From the NCBI RefSeq assembly GCF_007995055.1, contig NZ_VOQQ01000001.1:2029001-2093000 (forward strand): a stretch of DNA of 64,000 nucleotides. The letters run 5' to 3'. A program made the translations under genes and the position numbers. This document shows positions 25,750-34,561 of this stretch, one piece after another. Under the pieces are notes generated by a model that was not told the DNA's origin, did not search any database, and worked only from the letters and a program-made list of their open reading frames with translations. Each line of letters begins with the position of its first letter. The stretch's first letter is position 1. This DNA is from Sphingosinicella ginsenosidimutans (GTDB lineage Bacteria > Pseudomonadota > Alphaproteobacteria > Sphingomonadales > Sphingomonadaceae).

Positions 25750-27381
25750 TCAGTGGGTCGGGGGCGCCTCGCACTGGAAGCTGCTCGCCGCCTGGGTCGA
25801 TCCGGTACCGCGATAGACGGCGCGCTGCGGGTGGGGGCAGAGCGGACGCTGCATGGCGATCCGGCCCGCCTCCTCGGTCGAGAATCTGGTCGCGACGATT
25901 CGGTCCGGCGCCTCGCCCCGCTCCGACCAGGCGATCAGCGCGGTGAAGAGATCATGCTGCGCGTCGTCTGACGGGGGCCGGGGCGGAATGCCGAGCGTGG
26001 TGTTGAACGCATCCGGCCCGGTGCCGCCGCCGCAGTGCATCATGCCGGGCGCGAGGAACAGGCGCGCGCTTTCGGACAGGCGGCTCATGCCGCCCATCTG
26101 CGCGGCCTGCCGATCGAAGAAGGCGACGCTCTGGCCCGGCGGGACGAGCGTGTCGGCGAGACCGTGAAAGACGATCAGCTTGCCGCCGCGCGCAGCGAAG
26201 GCCGCGAGGCTGCCGCGCGTCGCGTCGTTCACGACGGGGCCCAGCCGCGCATCGACCGTCGGCATGTCGCGATCGAAGTCGAAATTCCTCCAGTTCCAGT
26301 CGGCGCCGAACACCCATTTGAACAGGCCGCCGAAGGCCGGCTGGCCGTTGATCGGCGTCTCGAGGAAGGACCATCCGAACGTGTCGGGCATCTCGCTTCC
26401 CGGCAGCCAGCCGAAGAAGCGCCGCCGGCCCTGACGGTCGGTCGGTCCGGAATAGAAGGCGCGGGCGGTCGCGACCTCGCTTTCGGTCAGGCAGCCGTCG
26501 GTGGCGCCGTCGCGGCACTCGATGACCTGCGGATCGAAGCTGCAGCTCATCGGATCGGAGATGAAGCGGTCGCCCGCGAGCCCATGGCCCTGCCGCAGGC
26601 AGGTCGCAATCGCGGCCCGATTGAGCAGCTCCAGCTTCGCGGGGGACAGGAGCCGGCCGGTCTCGCGGTTCGCCGCCGCGAAGTCCCAGAGGACGGCCGC
26701 ATGGCCCCAGGTCCGGTCGATCACCGGTGCACCGACGAGGATGCCGTCATAATCCTGCGGATAGTAGAGCGCCTCGATCAGCCCCATCTGGCCGCCGGTC
26801 GAGCAGCCGGTGTAGAAGGAGCGGCTGGCGTCCTCGCCGTAAAAGGCGCGGGTGATCGCCTTGCCGGTGACGGTCATCACATGGGTCGACAGGCGGCCCC
26901 AGTCGAGCCACTGGCGGGGGCGATCGACCAGGGCGTCGCCGTCGAGAGGCGAGGCCGGCACCGTCCCGCCGTCCGTCGTCGCGGTCGCGAAGCCACGCCG
27001 CAGCCCTTCGACCATCCCGGAATAGCCGAGCGCGAAGGTGCCGGCGAAACCGCCGCTGCCATTGCCGTGGAAGACGCCGCTCCACCGCTCGACGGGCAGC
27101 CACAGTTCGACGCCGACGTCCGAACCGGGCTCGGACCGCACATGGGCGACGACGCGACAGAAGCTCGGATAGCCCGGGACCTCACCTGCGACCGTGGACC
27201 GGGTGGCGCGCGCCGGCACCAGGGCGGCGCTGGCGATGGTCGTGTCGGGGAGCGCCAGCCGGGCGAGCGCGGCGCATCGGGCGGCGGCATCCGGTGCCGG
27301 CTGCTGCGCCTGCGCCAGGGCCGGAACCGTCCAGCCCGTCACGGCGGCGGCGAGAATGGCGAGACGGAGCTTGCGTTTCAT
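25750..27381 (-). CDS. Tannase/feruloyl esterase family esterase
   Basis: A 543-residue exported esterase. The signal peptide is MKRKLRLAILAAAVTGWTVPALA. The alpha/beta-hydrolase core has FYTGCSTGGQMG with nucleophile Ser194 next to Cys193, VFHGLADTLVPP with the acid Asp, and PGMMHCGGGTG with the His; the Cys193 and MHC cysteine are the disulfide pair typical of tannase-family enzymes. It should cleave an aromatic ester (feruloyl, galloyl or similar) in the periplasm or outside. Start 27381 is chosen for GGAGAGG upstream; an ATG at 27426 overlapping the transporter stop would add 15 polar residues. The MFS transporter just upstream may import the product. Confidence 0.87.
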   Translation of the reverse strand: MKRKLRLAILAAAVTGWTVPALAQAQQPAPDAAARCAALARLALPDTTIASAALVPARATRSTVAGEVPGYPSFCRVVAHVRSEPGSDVGVELWLPVERWSGVFHGNGSGGFAGTFALGYSGMVEGLRRGFATATTDGGTVPASPLDGDALVDRPRQWLDWGRLSTHVMTVTGKAITRAFYGEDASRSFYTGCSTGGQMGLIEALYYPQDYDGILVGAPVIDRTWGHAAVLWDFAAANRETGRLLSPAKLELLNRAAIATCLRQGHGLAGDRFISDPMSCSFDPQVIECRDGATDGCLTESEVATARAFYSGPTDRQGRRRFFGWLPGSEMPDTFGWSFLETPINGQPAFGGLFKWVFGADWNWRNFDFDRDMPTVDARLGPVVNDATRGSLAAFAARGGKLIVFHGLADTLVPPGQSVAFFDRQAAQMGGMSRLSESARLFLAPGMMHCGGGTGPDAFNTTLGIPPRPPSDDAQHDLFTALIAWSERGEAPDRIVATRFSTEEAGRIAMQRPLCPHPQRAVYRGTGSTQAASSFQCEAPPTH

Positions 27382-27422
27382 GGTCCTCTCCAACGTTCTG
27401 GTCACTGTGTGTGCAACCCTGG

Positions 27423-28718
27423 TCATGGAATGGCCGGCGACGTCCGCCGGATCAGGCGTGCGAGCCACAGGTAGAGAAGGGCCGCGACAAGATAGACCGG
27501 CGCGAGCGCGTAATAGGCGGCCTGCAGCGCGTGGTCCCCGTAGATCGGGCGGAAGAAGTCGCTTGCCATGCCGACATAGGTGGGCCCGAAGCCAAGGCCG
27601 ACGAAGTTCATCACGAGCAGCAGCAGCGCGCCGGAGATGACGCGGCGCCCGGGCGCCACCTCGCTCTGGACCAGGGTGACCGTGGCCGACAGGAAGAAGG
27701 AGTTGAGGAACAGCGGCACGGCGAGGAAGGCGAGCGCGACCGGCCAGGTCGGCGCCCAGGTGAAGCCGAGGAAGAAGGGCAATGCAAGGATCAGCGAGGC
27801 CGCGGGCACGGTCGCGTAGGCCGTCTTGCTGCGCCGGGCGAACCGATCGACGATGCGGCCCGAGGCATAGATGCCGCCGCCCATCCCGATCGCGATGACC
27901 AACGCATACCAGATTGCGACTTCCTCCAGCCTCATCCCCTTCTCGCGCATCAGGAACAGGACGGTGAAGTTGAGCACGCCGTAAGTGATGAAATTGCCCG
28001 CGCCGCTCGCCAGCGACGCCATCAGCAGGATCGGATCGCTGAAGAAGCGCGCGATGGCGCCGAAAAAGCCTTCCCTCGCCGCCTCGGGCGCGGCGGTCGC
28101 TGGGCGATCGTCGGTCTCGCCGCGTTTCGGCTCGCGCACGATCAGGTACACCGCGAGCGCCGTTACGACGCCGATCGCGCCGATCACGTAGAAGGGCAGG
28201 CGCCAGTCGAACGCAGCCGCCAGCGAGGCGCCGAAGGCCACGCCCAGCGCCGATCCGAGCGGTGGGCCGAGGTTGAAGATCGCCATTGCGGTCGTTCGCC
28301 GCTCGCGCGGGAAGCTGTCCGCGATGATCGCATAGGAGGGCGGAACGCCGCCCGCCTCTCCGACGCCCACCATCATGCGCGCGGCGGCCAGCTGGCCGTA
28401 GCTGCCCGCCATCCCGCAGGCGGCCGTCGCGCCGCTCCAGATCGCGCAGGCGGCCGAAAGGACCTTCACCCGGCTGGTGCGATCCGCCAGCCAGCCGATC
28501 GGAATCGCGATGAAGCAGTAGAAGAGCGCGAAATAGAAACCGGTCAGGAGGCCGAGCTGGCCGTCGCTGATGTCCAGCCCATCCTGGATGGGCTTGGCGA
28601 GGATCGAGATGAGCTGGCGATCGAGGAAGTTCAGCACATAGACGAAGCACAACATGGCAAGCGTGATCCGGGCGCCCGCCGCGGGTGCGCGGCCGCTGTG
28701 CGGTGCGGCGGCGCTCAT
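27423..28718 (-). CDS. MFS transporter (spinster/ACS-like)
   Basis: A 431-residue inner-membrane transporter with about 12 helices; LAMLCFVYVLNFLDRQLISI opens the first and GWLADRTSRVKVL is the conserved loop 2-3 motif. GVGEAGGVPPSYAIIADSFP is the helix 4-5 motif typical of a large sphingomonad MFS subgroup found beside aromatic and ester catabolism genes. It starts at the ATG at 28718; a 57-residue upstream extension is Pro/Ser/Arg-rich and overlaps the dehydrogenase gene, so it is rejected. The stop overlaps a possible esterase start as ATGA. Substrate unknown; a small carboxylate or phenolic acid is likely. Confidence 0.83.
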   Translation of the reverse strand: MSAAAPHSGRAPAAGARITLAMLCFVYVLNFLDRQLISILAKPIQDGLDISDGQLGLLTGFYFALFYCFIAIPIGWLADRTSRVKVLSAACAIWSGATAACGMAGSYGQLAAARMMVGVGEAGGVPPSYAIIADSFPRERRTTAMAIFNLGPPLGSALGVAFGASLAAAFDWRLPFYVIGAIGVVTALAVYLIVREPKRGETDDRPATAAPEAAREGFFGAIARFFSDPILLMASLASGAGNFITYGVLNFTVLFLMREKGMRLEEVAIWYALVIAIGMGGGIYASGRIVDRFARRSKTAYATVPAASLILALPFFLGFTWAPTWPVALAFLAVPLFLNSFFLSATVTLVQSEVAPGRRVISGALLLLVMNFVGLGFGPTYVGMASDFFRPIYGDHALQAAYYALAPVYLVAALLYLWLARLIRRTSPAIP

Positions 28719-28785
28719 GGGCGACACCGTTCGCGCGGTCCCTGGGCCCCGGCCATCGTCTCGTTCCTCTCCGTCCGGTCTCTTG

Positions 28786-29631
28786 TCATTTGTCGCCTGT
28801 CCAGCCCGGCCTTCCTCGCCCGCCGCCGAGGCCGGCGGCGACGCGCTGCTTGAGGAGGGCAGGCGGGCGGAAACGCTCGCCATAGGCATCGTGAAGGATT
28901 TCCTGCACCTGAAGGCATAGGTCCGATGTGACGATGTCCATCATCGCGAAGGGGCCGATCGGATGGCCGAGCCCGAGCCGGCACGCGGCATCCAGGTCGC
29001 CCGGCGTCGCCACGCCCTCCTCGACGAGCTTCACCGCCTCGATCAGCATGGCGTGAAGCATCCGGTTCACCGCGAAGCCCGCCACGTCCTTCACCCGCAC
29101 CGGCTCCTTGCCGAGGCCGGCCAGCAGCGCCGTCACCTCTTCGGTCACGCCCGCATCGGTGAAGAAGGCGGGGATCACCTCGACCAGCTTCATGCGCGAG
29201 ACCGGCGAGAAATAATGGGTGCCGAGGAAACGCGCACGCCGTTCGGCGGAGACGAAGGTCGCCAGCGTCGAGATGGGAAGCGTGGACGTGTTGGAGGCAA
29301 GGATGCAGCCCGGCTGGCATGCCTCGTCGAGCGCACGCAGCACGCCGGCCTTGGTCTCGAGGGATTCGTAGACGGCTTCGGTGACGATCGCGCAGTCGGC
29401 CATCTCGCCAAGGCTGCTCACCGGCGCGATCCGCGCCAGGGCGCCGCTTGCCGCTTGCGCCGTGTAGAATTGCCGCGACAAGCCTTTGTCCAGGATGGAG
29501 CGCAGCCGCTCGATCGCGCCCGCCAGCGCTGCGTCGCTGCGATCGTGGAGCAGGACCTCGTGCCCCGCGAGCGCGAAGACCAGAGCGATCTCCGACCCCA
29601 TCAGGCCCGCGCCGACGACGCCGGCCTTCAT
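28786..29631 (-). CDS. 3-hydroxyacyl-CoA dehydrogenase (3-hydroxybutyryl-CoA type)
   Basis: A 281-residue two-domain dehydrogenase. KAGVVGAGLMGSEIALVFAL is the NAD-binding GxGxxG fold, ASNTSTLPIS and THYFSPVSRMKLVEVIP contain the conserved Ser/His catalytic region, and the helical C-terminal domain carries GLGHPIGPFAMMDIV. It oxidises 3-hydroxyacyl-CoA to 3-ketoacyl-CoA with NAD+. The ATG overlaps the stop of acetoacetyl-CoA synthetase by four bases, so acetoacetyl-CoA is a plausible product or substrate. The last 25 residues become Gly/Arg-rich (after ALLKQRVAAGLG), usual in variable C-termini. Confidence 0.88.
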   Translation of the reverse strand: MKAGVVGAGLMGSEIALVFALAGHEVLLHDRSDAALAGAIERLRSILDKGLSRQFYTAQAASGALARIAPVSSLGEMADCAIVTEAVYESLETKAGVLRALDEACQPGCILASNTSTLPISTLATFVSAERRARFLGTHYFSPVSRMKLVEVIPAFFTDAGVTEEVTALLAGLGKEPVRVKDVAGFAVNRMLHAMLIEAVKLVEEGVATPGDLDAACRLGLGHPIGPFAMMDIVTSDLCLQVQEILHDAYGERFRPPALLKQRVAAGLGGGRGRPGWTGDK

Positions 29632-31676
29632 GCCGTCGCTCCCGTGTCGCGACTGGCGCCAGCCTCTTCCTGCCAGCGCCGGGCCTGTTCGATGTACCAG
29701 GGCAGCAGTTCGGGCGTTGCGGTCGCGTCGACGCTGACCACCTTGGCGACCGGCCAGCCGGCGAAAAGCCGCTTGATCGGCAGTTCCTGCTTCTTGCCCG
29801 AAAGCGTGCGGGGAACGCCCGGCGCCGCAATCACCCGATCGGGCACGAAGCGCGGCGAGAGGCTGGTCCGGATCGCCGCCGCGATCGCCGCCTCCAGCTC
29901 TGCGTCGACATGCCGTCCCTCGGCGGGGACGACGAACAGGAGGAGGCGACTGTCACCTTCCTGACCCTCGACATCGACGATCATCGTGTCGGCGATCTGG
30001 GGGAGCCGTTCGATCGCGGCGTAGATTTCCGCTGTGCCCATGCGCACGCCGTGCCGGTTGATCGTCGCGTCGCTGCGGCCCGAGATCGTGCAGCTGCCGT
30101 CGCTCGCGATGGTCAGCCAGTCGCCATGCCGCCAGATGCCCGGCCATTCGCCGAAATAGGAGTCGCGGTAACGGCTGCCGTCCTCGTCGCCCCAGAAATA
30201 GAGCGGCATGCTCGGGAACGGGCGGGTGCAGACCAGTTCGCCCACTTCGCCGATGACCGGCTGGCCCCGTTCGTCCCATGACTCGATCGCGGCGCCGACG
30301 TGGCGGCATTGCAGCCGCCCCGGCGAGTCGGGAAGTTCGGGGTTGCCGGCCATGAAGGCGGCGGCGATTTCGGTCCCGCCGCTGACGTTGCACCACCAGA
30401 TATCGGGCCGGCCGACCGCCGCGAACTGCGCGGTGCCCCAGCGCTGCACGTCGGGCGCGATCGGCGAGCCGGTCGTCCCCAGCGCACGAATGCGCTCCAC
30501 CCCGGTGATGCGGGAAAGCTCGATCCCGGCCCTGCGGCAGCTCGCGTAGAAGGCCGCGCCTGCCCCGAACCAGGTGACGCCGGTGCGCGCGGCGAAGTCC
30601 CACAGCCGCGTCCAGTCGGGATTCGCCCTGGGGCCGCTCGGCGAGCCGTCGAACAGGCAGATGGTCGTGCCGCTGAGCAGGCCGCCGACCTGGATGTTCC
30701 ACATCACCCAGCCGCTGGCGCTGTACCAGTGGAAGCGGTCGCCCCGGTTGTTGGGGGCGTAGCTCGGCCCGAGATCGAAATGGAACCGCCCCGCCGCGGT
30801 CGCGAGGATCACGCCGCCATGACCGTGGACGATCGCCTTGGGAAGGCCCGTGGTGCCGCTGGAATAGAGGATCCACAGCGGGTGATCGAAGGGCAGCCAG
30901 ACGGGCTCGAACGCCTGGGTCGCCGCATCGTCGCGCGCGATCGCGGTCGCGAAGTCGTCGGCGCCGGCCACGCCCTGGCCGCAGCCGCTGGCGACCAGGA
31001 AGAGGGATTCGATGCTTGGGAGCTGGCGACAAATGTCGGCGACGGCGTTGCTTCGGTCGATCGCCTTGCCGGCATAACAGAGGCCGTCCACCGCGATCAG
31101 CGCCTTGGGGGCCGTCTGCCGCCAGCGGTCCAGGATGGCGTTGATTCCCATATCGGGCGAGCAGAGCGTCCAGATCGCGCCAAGGCTGGCGCAGGCGAGC
31201 AGGCCGATCACCGCCGCCGGGATGTTGGGAAGATAGGCGGCGACGCGGTCTCCCGGCCCGATCCCGCGCTCGCGAAGCGCGAGCGCGAGCGAAGTCGCCT
31301 GACGCCGCATTTCCCCCCAGCCGATCGTGACCAGCTCGCCGCCTTCGTTCGCGGCGACGATCGCCGGCTGGCCCGCCGCATCCGCCGCCGCCGCATGGCG
31401 GAAGACGTGGCGCGCATAGTTGACCTGCGCGCCCTCGAACCAGCGCGCGCCCGGCATCCGGTCTTCGGCGAGGGCCGCGGTGAAGGGCGTCGGGGATTCG
31501 ATGCCGTCATAGTCCCAGATGCTGCGCCAGAAGCCCTCCAGATCCTCGACCGACCAGCGCCGCAGCGCCTCATAGGTCGCGAAGTCGCGGCCGTGCGTGT
31601 CCTTGAGCCAGTTCGAATAAAGACGGATCTGGGGGACCGGGGCAGGGGCTTCCACGCTGGTACTGACGGGCATCAT
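29628..31676 (-). CDS. Acetoacetyl-CoA synthetase (acetoacetate-CoA ligase)
   Basis: A 682-residue adenylate-forming enzyme. The N-terminal ACAS cap (NWLKDTHGRDFATYEALRRWSVEDLEGFW) is typical of acetoacetyl-CoA synthetases, followed by YSSGTTGLPKAIVHGHGG (AMP-binding P-loop), VSGGTEIAAAF, and SGRSDATINRHGVRMGTAEIY near the C-terminus with the A8 hinge. KKQELPIKRLFAG holds the catalytic Lys region. It activates acetoacetate (or a related short keto acid) with ATP and CoA. It and the hydroxyacyl-CoA dehydrogenase are coupled (ATGA). Two adjacent ATGs (31676, 31673) compete for the start and the ribosome-binding site is weak. Confidence 0.88.
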   Translation of the reverse strand: MMPVSTSVEAPAPVPQIRLYSNWLKDTHGRDFATYEALRRWSVEDLEGFWRSIWDYDGIESPTPFTAALAEDRMPGARWFEGAQVNYARHVFRHAAAADAAGQPAIVAANEGGELVTIGWGEMRRQATSLALALRERGIGPGDRVAAYLPNIPAAVIGLLACASLGAIWTLCSPDMGINAILDRWRQTAPKALIAVDGLCYAGKAIDRSNAVADICRQLPSIESLFLVASGCGQGVAGADDFATAIARDDAATQAFEPVWLPFDHPLWILYSSGTTGLPKAIVHGHGGVILATAAGRFHFDLGPSYAPNNRGDRFHWYSASGWVMWNIQVGGLLSGTTICLFDGSPSGPRANPDWTRLWDFAARTGVTWFGAGAAFYASCRRAGIELSRITGVERIRALGTTGSPIAPDVQRWGTAQFAAVGRPDIWWCNVSGGTEIAAAFMAGNPELPDSPGRLQCRHVGAAIESWDERGQPVIGEVGELVCTRPFPSMPLYFWGDEDGSRYRDSYFGEWPGIWRHGDWLTIASDGSCTISGRSDATINRHGVRMGTAEIYAAIERLPQIADTMIVDVEGQEGDSRLLLFVVPAEGRHVDAELEAAIAAAIRTSLSPRFVPDRVIAAPGVPRTLSGKKQELPIKRLFAGWPVAKVVSVDATATPELLPWYIEQARRWQEEAGASRDTGATA

Positions 31677-31711
31677 CGAATGGCAAACCTCGGTCGTGGT
31701 CGACGCGTGAT

Positions 31712-31754
31712 ACAAGCGGGCGGCGATCCCCATCCGGGATGCCGCCCGCCTTGT
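31712..31754 (-). terminator. Strong hairpin after the TonB receptor gene
   Basis: Two bases after the receptor's stop lies a stem of about 17 base pairs with two one-base bulges: the arms ACAAGCGGGCGGCGATCCC (31712-31730) and its near-complement ending CCTTGT (31754). No T-tract follows, so it may be a Rho-assisted terminator or an mRNA-stabilising or attenuating structure between receptor and synthetase. Confidence 0.6.
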
Positions 31755-31756
31755 CC

Positions 31757-34411
31757 CTAAAAGGCCGTTCGCAGGCTCATCGCCGCATAGCGGCCGATCG
31801 GATTGTAGGCGCCGCCGATACCATCGGTGCCGGGGAAGAATGGCGGCCTCGCATTGAACAGATCGTTGACCTGCACCCCGAGCTCCGGATTTCGCATGAA
31901 CCCGAGGTCGGGCATGCGGACCGACAGACGCAGGTCCACCGTGGTATAGCCGCCGGATTTGTAGAGGGCGGTGCCGGTCGGCGTCGCATAGGGCGCGGTG
32001 ACCCCCGCGCGATGGTTCACGAAGTTGACGAACGTCACCGGCCCCGCCGTGAAGCCCAACGTCGTGCGCAAGGTGGCGCGCGGGATGCCGGCCTCGAGCG
32101 AGTTGCTGACCGCCGAGGTCGGCGACAGCTGATTGCGATAGTGCAGGATATAATTGCCGGCGATCCCGCCGAAGATCGCGCCGAACCCGACGGTCCGCCG
32201 GTAGCGCAGGTCGAAGTCGATCCCGTTGGTCCTGCGGACGCCGAAATTGCCCTGCCGCAGATCGAGGATGTTGCCGATCGTCGGGATCGCCGAGAAAGTG
32301 TAGAAGAACGGCACCGTATTGGCGATCGCGTCGCTGAGCTGGGCCGCCGTCGGATCGCGGATGACGCGCGAGGCGAAGGTCGGATCGCTGAAGAGGAGCG
32401 CGCCAAGCCCGGACGGCGTTCCGATCACGTCGTCATATTTGATGTCGTAGAAGGTCAGGCTGGCGGTGAGATCCGGGGCGAAGCTCGGCCGCAGATCGAC
32501 GCCGGCCGACCAGGTGCGCGCCGTTTCGGGCTTGAGGTCCCGATTGCCGCCGAACAGCAGGATGGTGTTGACCTGGTTCACGCCCCGCGCCGGATCGCGG
32601 GCGCCGAACGCGTCGACCAGCGCCGCCGCGGCATAATAGGAGCCGACCGTCGAGCCGAGATCGCGAAGGCCCGGGGCGCGGAACGAGCGCCCGTAGCTGC
32701 CGCGGAAGCTGACCCCCTCCACGGGTTCCCAGGTGACGCCGATCTTGGGATTCGTCGTCGAGCCGAAGTCGCTGTAATGATCGTATCGGCCGGACAGCGA
32801 CAGGGTAAGGCTGCGCGCCATCGGCCCGGCATTGCCCGCGCCGAAGATCGGCACGAACAATTCGCCGTAGATCGACTCGACGTTACGATCGAGATCTTCG
32901 GGGAAGCCCACGCCGCCGCTCTGACCCCGCTGCATGTAGGTTTCGCGGCGATATTCGGCGCCCAACGCGATCTTGAGGTCGCCGCCGGGAAGCGCGGCCA
33001 GCGGCCCGTCGACCTTGACCGCGCCGATATAGATGCGCTGGCGATTGGTGAAATCCGTGGGATTGTCGAGGATCTGGGCGACGACCGCCGGGTTGGTCCC
33101 GGTGCCGAACGGGTCCAGCGCGGTGTCCAGGGTCGTGCCGGCCGCGGCGGCGGTCAGCGCCGTCGTGTTGATGCCCGGCTGGAAGGTGTCGTTGCGCGAC
33201 CAGTTGAAGGTGCCGTAGACGCTTGCCCGGAAATCCCGCGGCAGATTGATGTCGACGCCGGCGGTCGAATCGCCGGTGCGCACCCGGAACGTCTGGTCGA
33301 AATGGTCGTCGCCGACCAGCCGGTCGGGGCGGAAGTCGAAATAGCCGAACAGCGATCCCGTCCCCGGCGGCGCGCGGAAGAACGGATTGGCCGCGGTGAT
33401 CAGGACGAAGGTCTGGCCCGGCAGGGCGGCCTGCACGACATCGCGGCGATCCGAATAGAGGACGTCCGCCCACAGCGTGACCGCGCTCGACAAGGTCTGC
33501 CGCCCCGAGGCGAAAACGCTGTGCGTCCGGTTCTGCGGCAGGAGATCGATCGGCGCCCCCGCGTCGCAGGTGTTCACCCCGGGCTCCAGGCTGGGGGCGG
33601 CGTAGATCGTGCCGGCGAACAGGTTGACGTTTGCATCGGGGCACACGGTCGAGCGCGTGTCGAGACCGCCCACCGACCGGAAATCCTGCGAGCGATAGCG
33701 GCGATCCGCCCCGGTGATGTTGCTGTTTTCCTGATATTGATAGGCGAGGACGAACGAGCCGCTGCCCCAGTCATGGCCGAAGATCGCGCCCGCGCTGAAC
33801 GCCTGATAATCGTCCGCGAAGCCGTAGCGAACATTCGCCTCAAGCCCCGATACGTGCCGGCGGGTGATGAAGTTGACCACGCCGGCGACGGCGTCCGATC
33901 CGTAGATCGCCGAAGCGCCGTCGGCGACGATCTCGACCCGCTCGATCGCCAGTTCGGGGATGAACGGGAAGTCCGGATTGGTCTGCTGCGTGCTGCCGGA
34001 GACCAGGCGGTGCCCGTTCATCAGCGGCAGAGTGGCGGCCGACGGCAGGCCGCGAAGGCCGGGCGCGAAGGAGCCGAGGCCGCCATTGCTGACCCGCGGG
34101 GCGGTGTTGAAGCTGTTGAGCTGCGGCACCGTGGCGAGCAGCTGCGGCGTGCTCGCCGCGCCGATCAGCCGCGCGTCCTCGCGCGTCACGCTGATCAGCC
34201 CCGATCCGGTCGGCGGGATGCCGCGGATGCTGGTGCCGGTGACGACGATCTCGGTATCCGGATCATCGGCGCTTTCGTCCGTCTGGGCGGGCGTGGCAGC
34301 GCTCTGGGCATTGGCGGCGGCCGGCAGGGCGAGCATCGCCATCGCAAGCGCGCAGCTGCACAGGGCCGCGCGACGTTTCGCGCGAATCGTTCCGGTCGTC
34401 ATGGTCTTCAT
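31757..34411 (-). CDS. TonB-dependent outer-membrane receptor
   Basis: An 884-residue outer-membrane receptor. After the basic start and hydrophobic stretch RRAALCSCALAMAMLALPAAANA comes a short TonB-box-like segment (TEIVVTGTSIRG), then the plug domain with PQLLATVPQLNSFNTAP and VERVEIVADGASAIYGSDAVAGVVNFITRR, and a long beta-barrel ending in the aromatic AMSLRTAF. There is no N-terminal signalling (STN) domain. It imports a ligand too large or too scarce for porins, driven by TonB. It is divergent from an AraC regulator and may feed the esterase/transporter operon. AGGGAGGGG lies close to the chosen ATG; 34402 is an alternative start. Confidence 0.9.
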   Translation of the reverse strand: MKTMTTGTIRAKRRAALCSCALAMAMLALPAAANAQSAATPAQTDESADDPDTEIVVTGTSIRGIPPTGSGLISVTREDARLIGAASTPQLLATVPQLNSFNTAPRVSNGGLGSFAPGLRGLPSAATLPLMNGHRLVSGSTQQTNPDFPFIPELAIERVEIVADGASAIYGSDAVAGVVNFITRRHVSGLEANVRYGFADDYQAFSAGAIFGHDWGSGSFVLAYQYQENSNITGADRRYRSQDFRSVGGLDTRSTVCPDANVNLFAGTIYAAPSLEPGVNTCDAGAPIDLLPQNRTHSVFASGRQTLSSAVTLWADVLYSDRRDVVQAALPGQTFVLITAANPFFRAPPGTGSLFGYFDFRPDRLVGDDHFDQTFRVRTGDSTAGVDINLPRDFRASVYGTFNWSRNDTFQPGINTTALTAAAAGTTLDTALDPFGTGTNPAVVAQILDNPTDFTNRQRIYIGAVKVDGPLAALPGGDLKIALGAEYRRETYMQRGQSGGVGFPEDLDRNVESIYGELFVPIFGAGNAGPMARSLTLSLSGRYDHYSDFGSTTNPKIGVTWEPVEGVSFRGSYGRSFRAPGLRDLGSTVGSYYAAAALVDAFGARDPARGVNQVNTILLFGGNRDLKPETARTWSAGVDLRPSFAPDLTASLTFYDIKYDDVIGTPSGLGALLFSDPTFASRVIRDPTAAQLSDAIANTVPFFYTFSAIPTIGNILDLRQGNFGVRRTNGIDFDLRYRRTVGFGAIFGGIAGNYILHYRNQLSPTSAVSNSLEAGIPRATLRTTLGFTAGPVTFVNFVNHRAGVTAPYATPTGTALYKSGGYTTVDLRLSVRMPDLGFMRNPELGVQVNDLFNARPPFFPGTDGIGGAYNPIGRYAAMSLRTAF

Positions 34412-34510
34412 TCCCCTCCCTGACCTCATCTGGTCGCGGCGTTTCCGCTGCCGGGCTTTGCCGGCTTGATGCCTTGCTTATGGTCTGTCACAAGGCGTTG
34501 TAAGTGCATT

Positions 34511-34540
34511 GACGGACAGCGCTGTGTCCCTGGCGGACAG
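34511..34540. promoter_or_regulatory. Direct repeats and palindrome upstream of the AraC gene
   Basis: GACGGACAG (34511) and GGCGGACAG (34532) repeat in the same direction exactly 21 bases apart, two helical turns, a layout AraC-family dimers often use. The 10-base palindrome ACAGCGCTGT (34516-34525) overlaps the first copy. It lies between the TonB receptor and araC-type genes. Confidence 0.4.
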
Positions 34541-34561
34541 GCTTGGCGGAAGTTCGAGACC

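Noticed and set aside
27382..28650. A 966-residue frame joining the tannase with upstream sequence.
   Set aside because: The upstream part is antisense-like sequence over the MFS gene; the esterase has its own signal peptide and ribosome-binding site.
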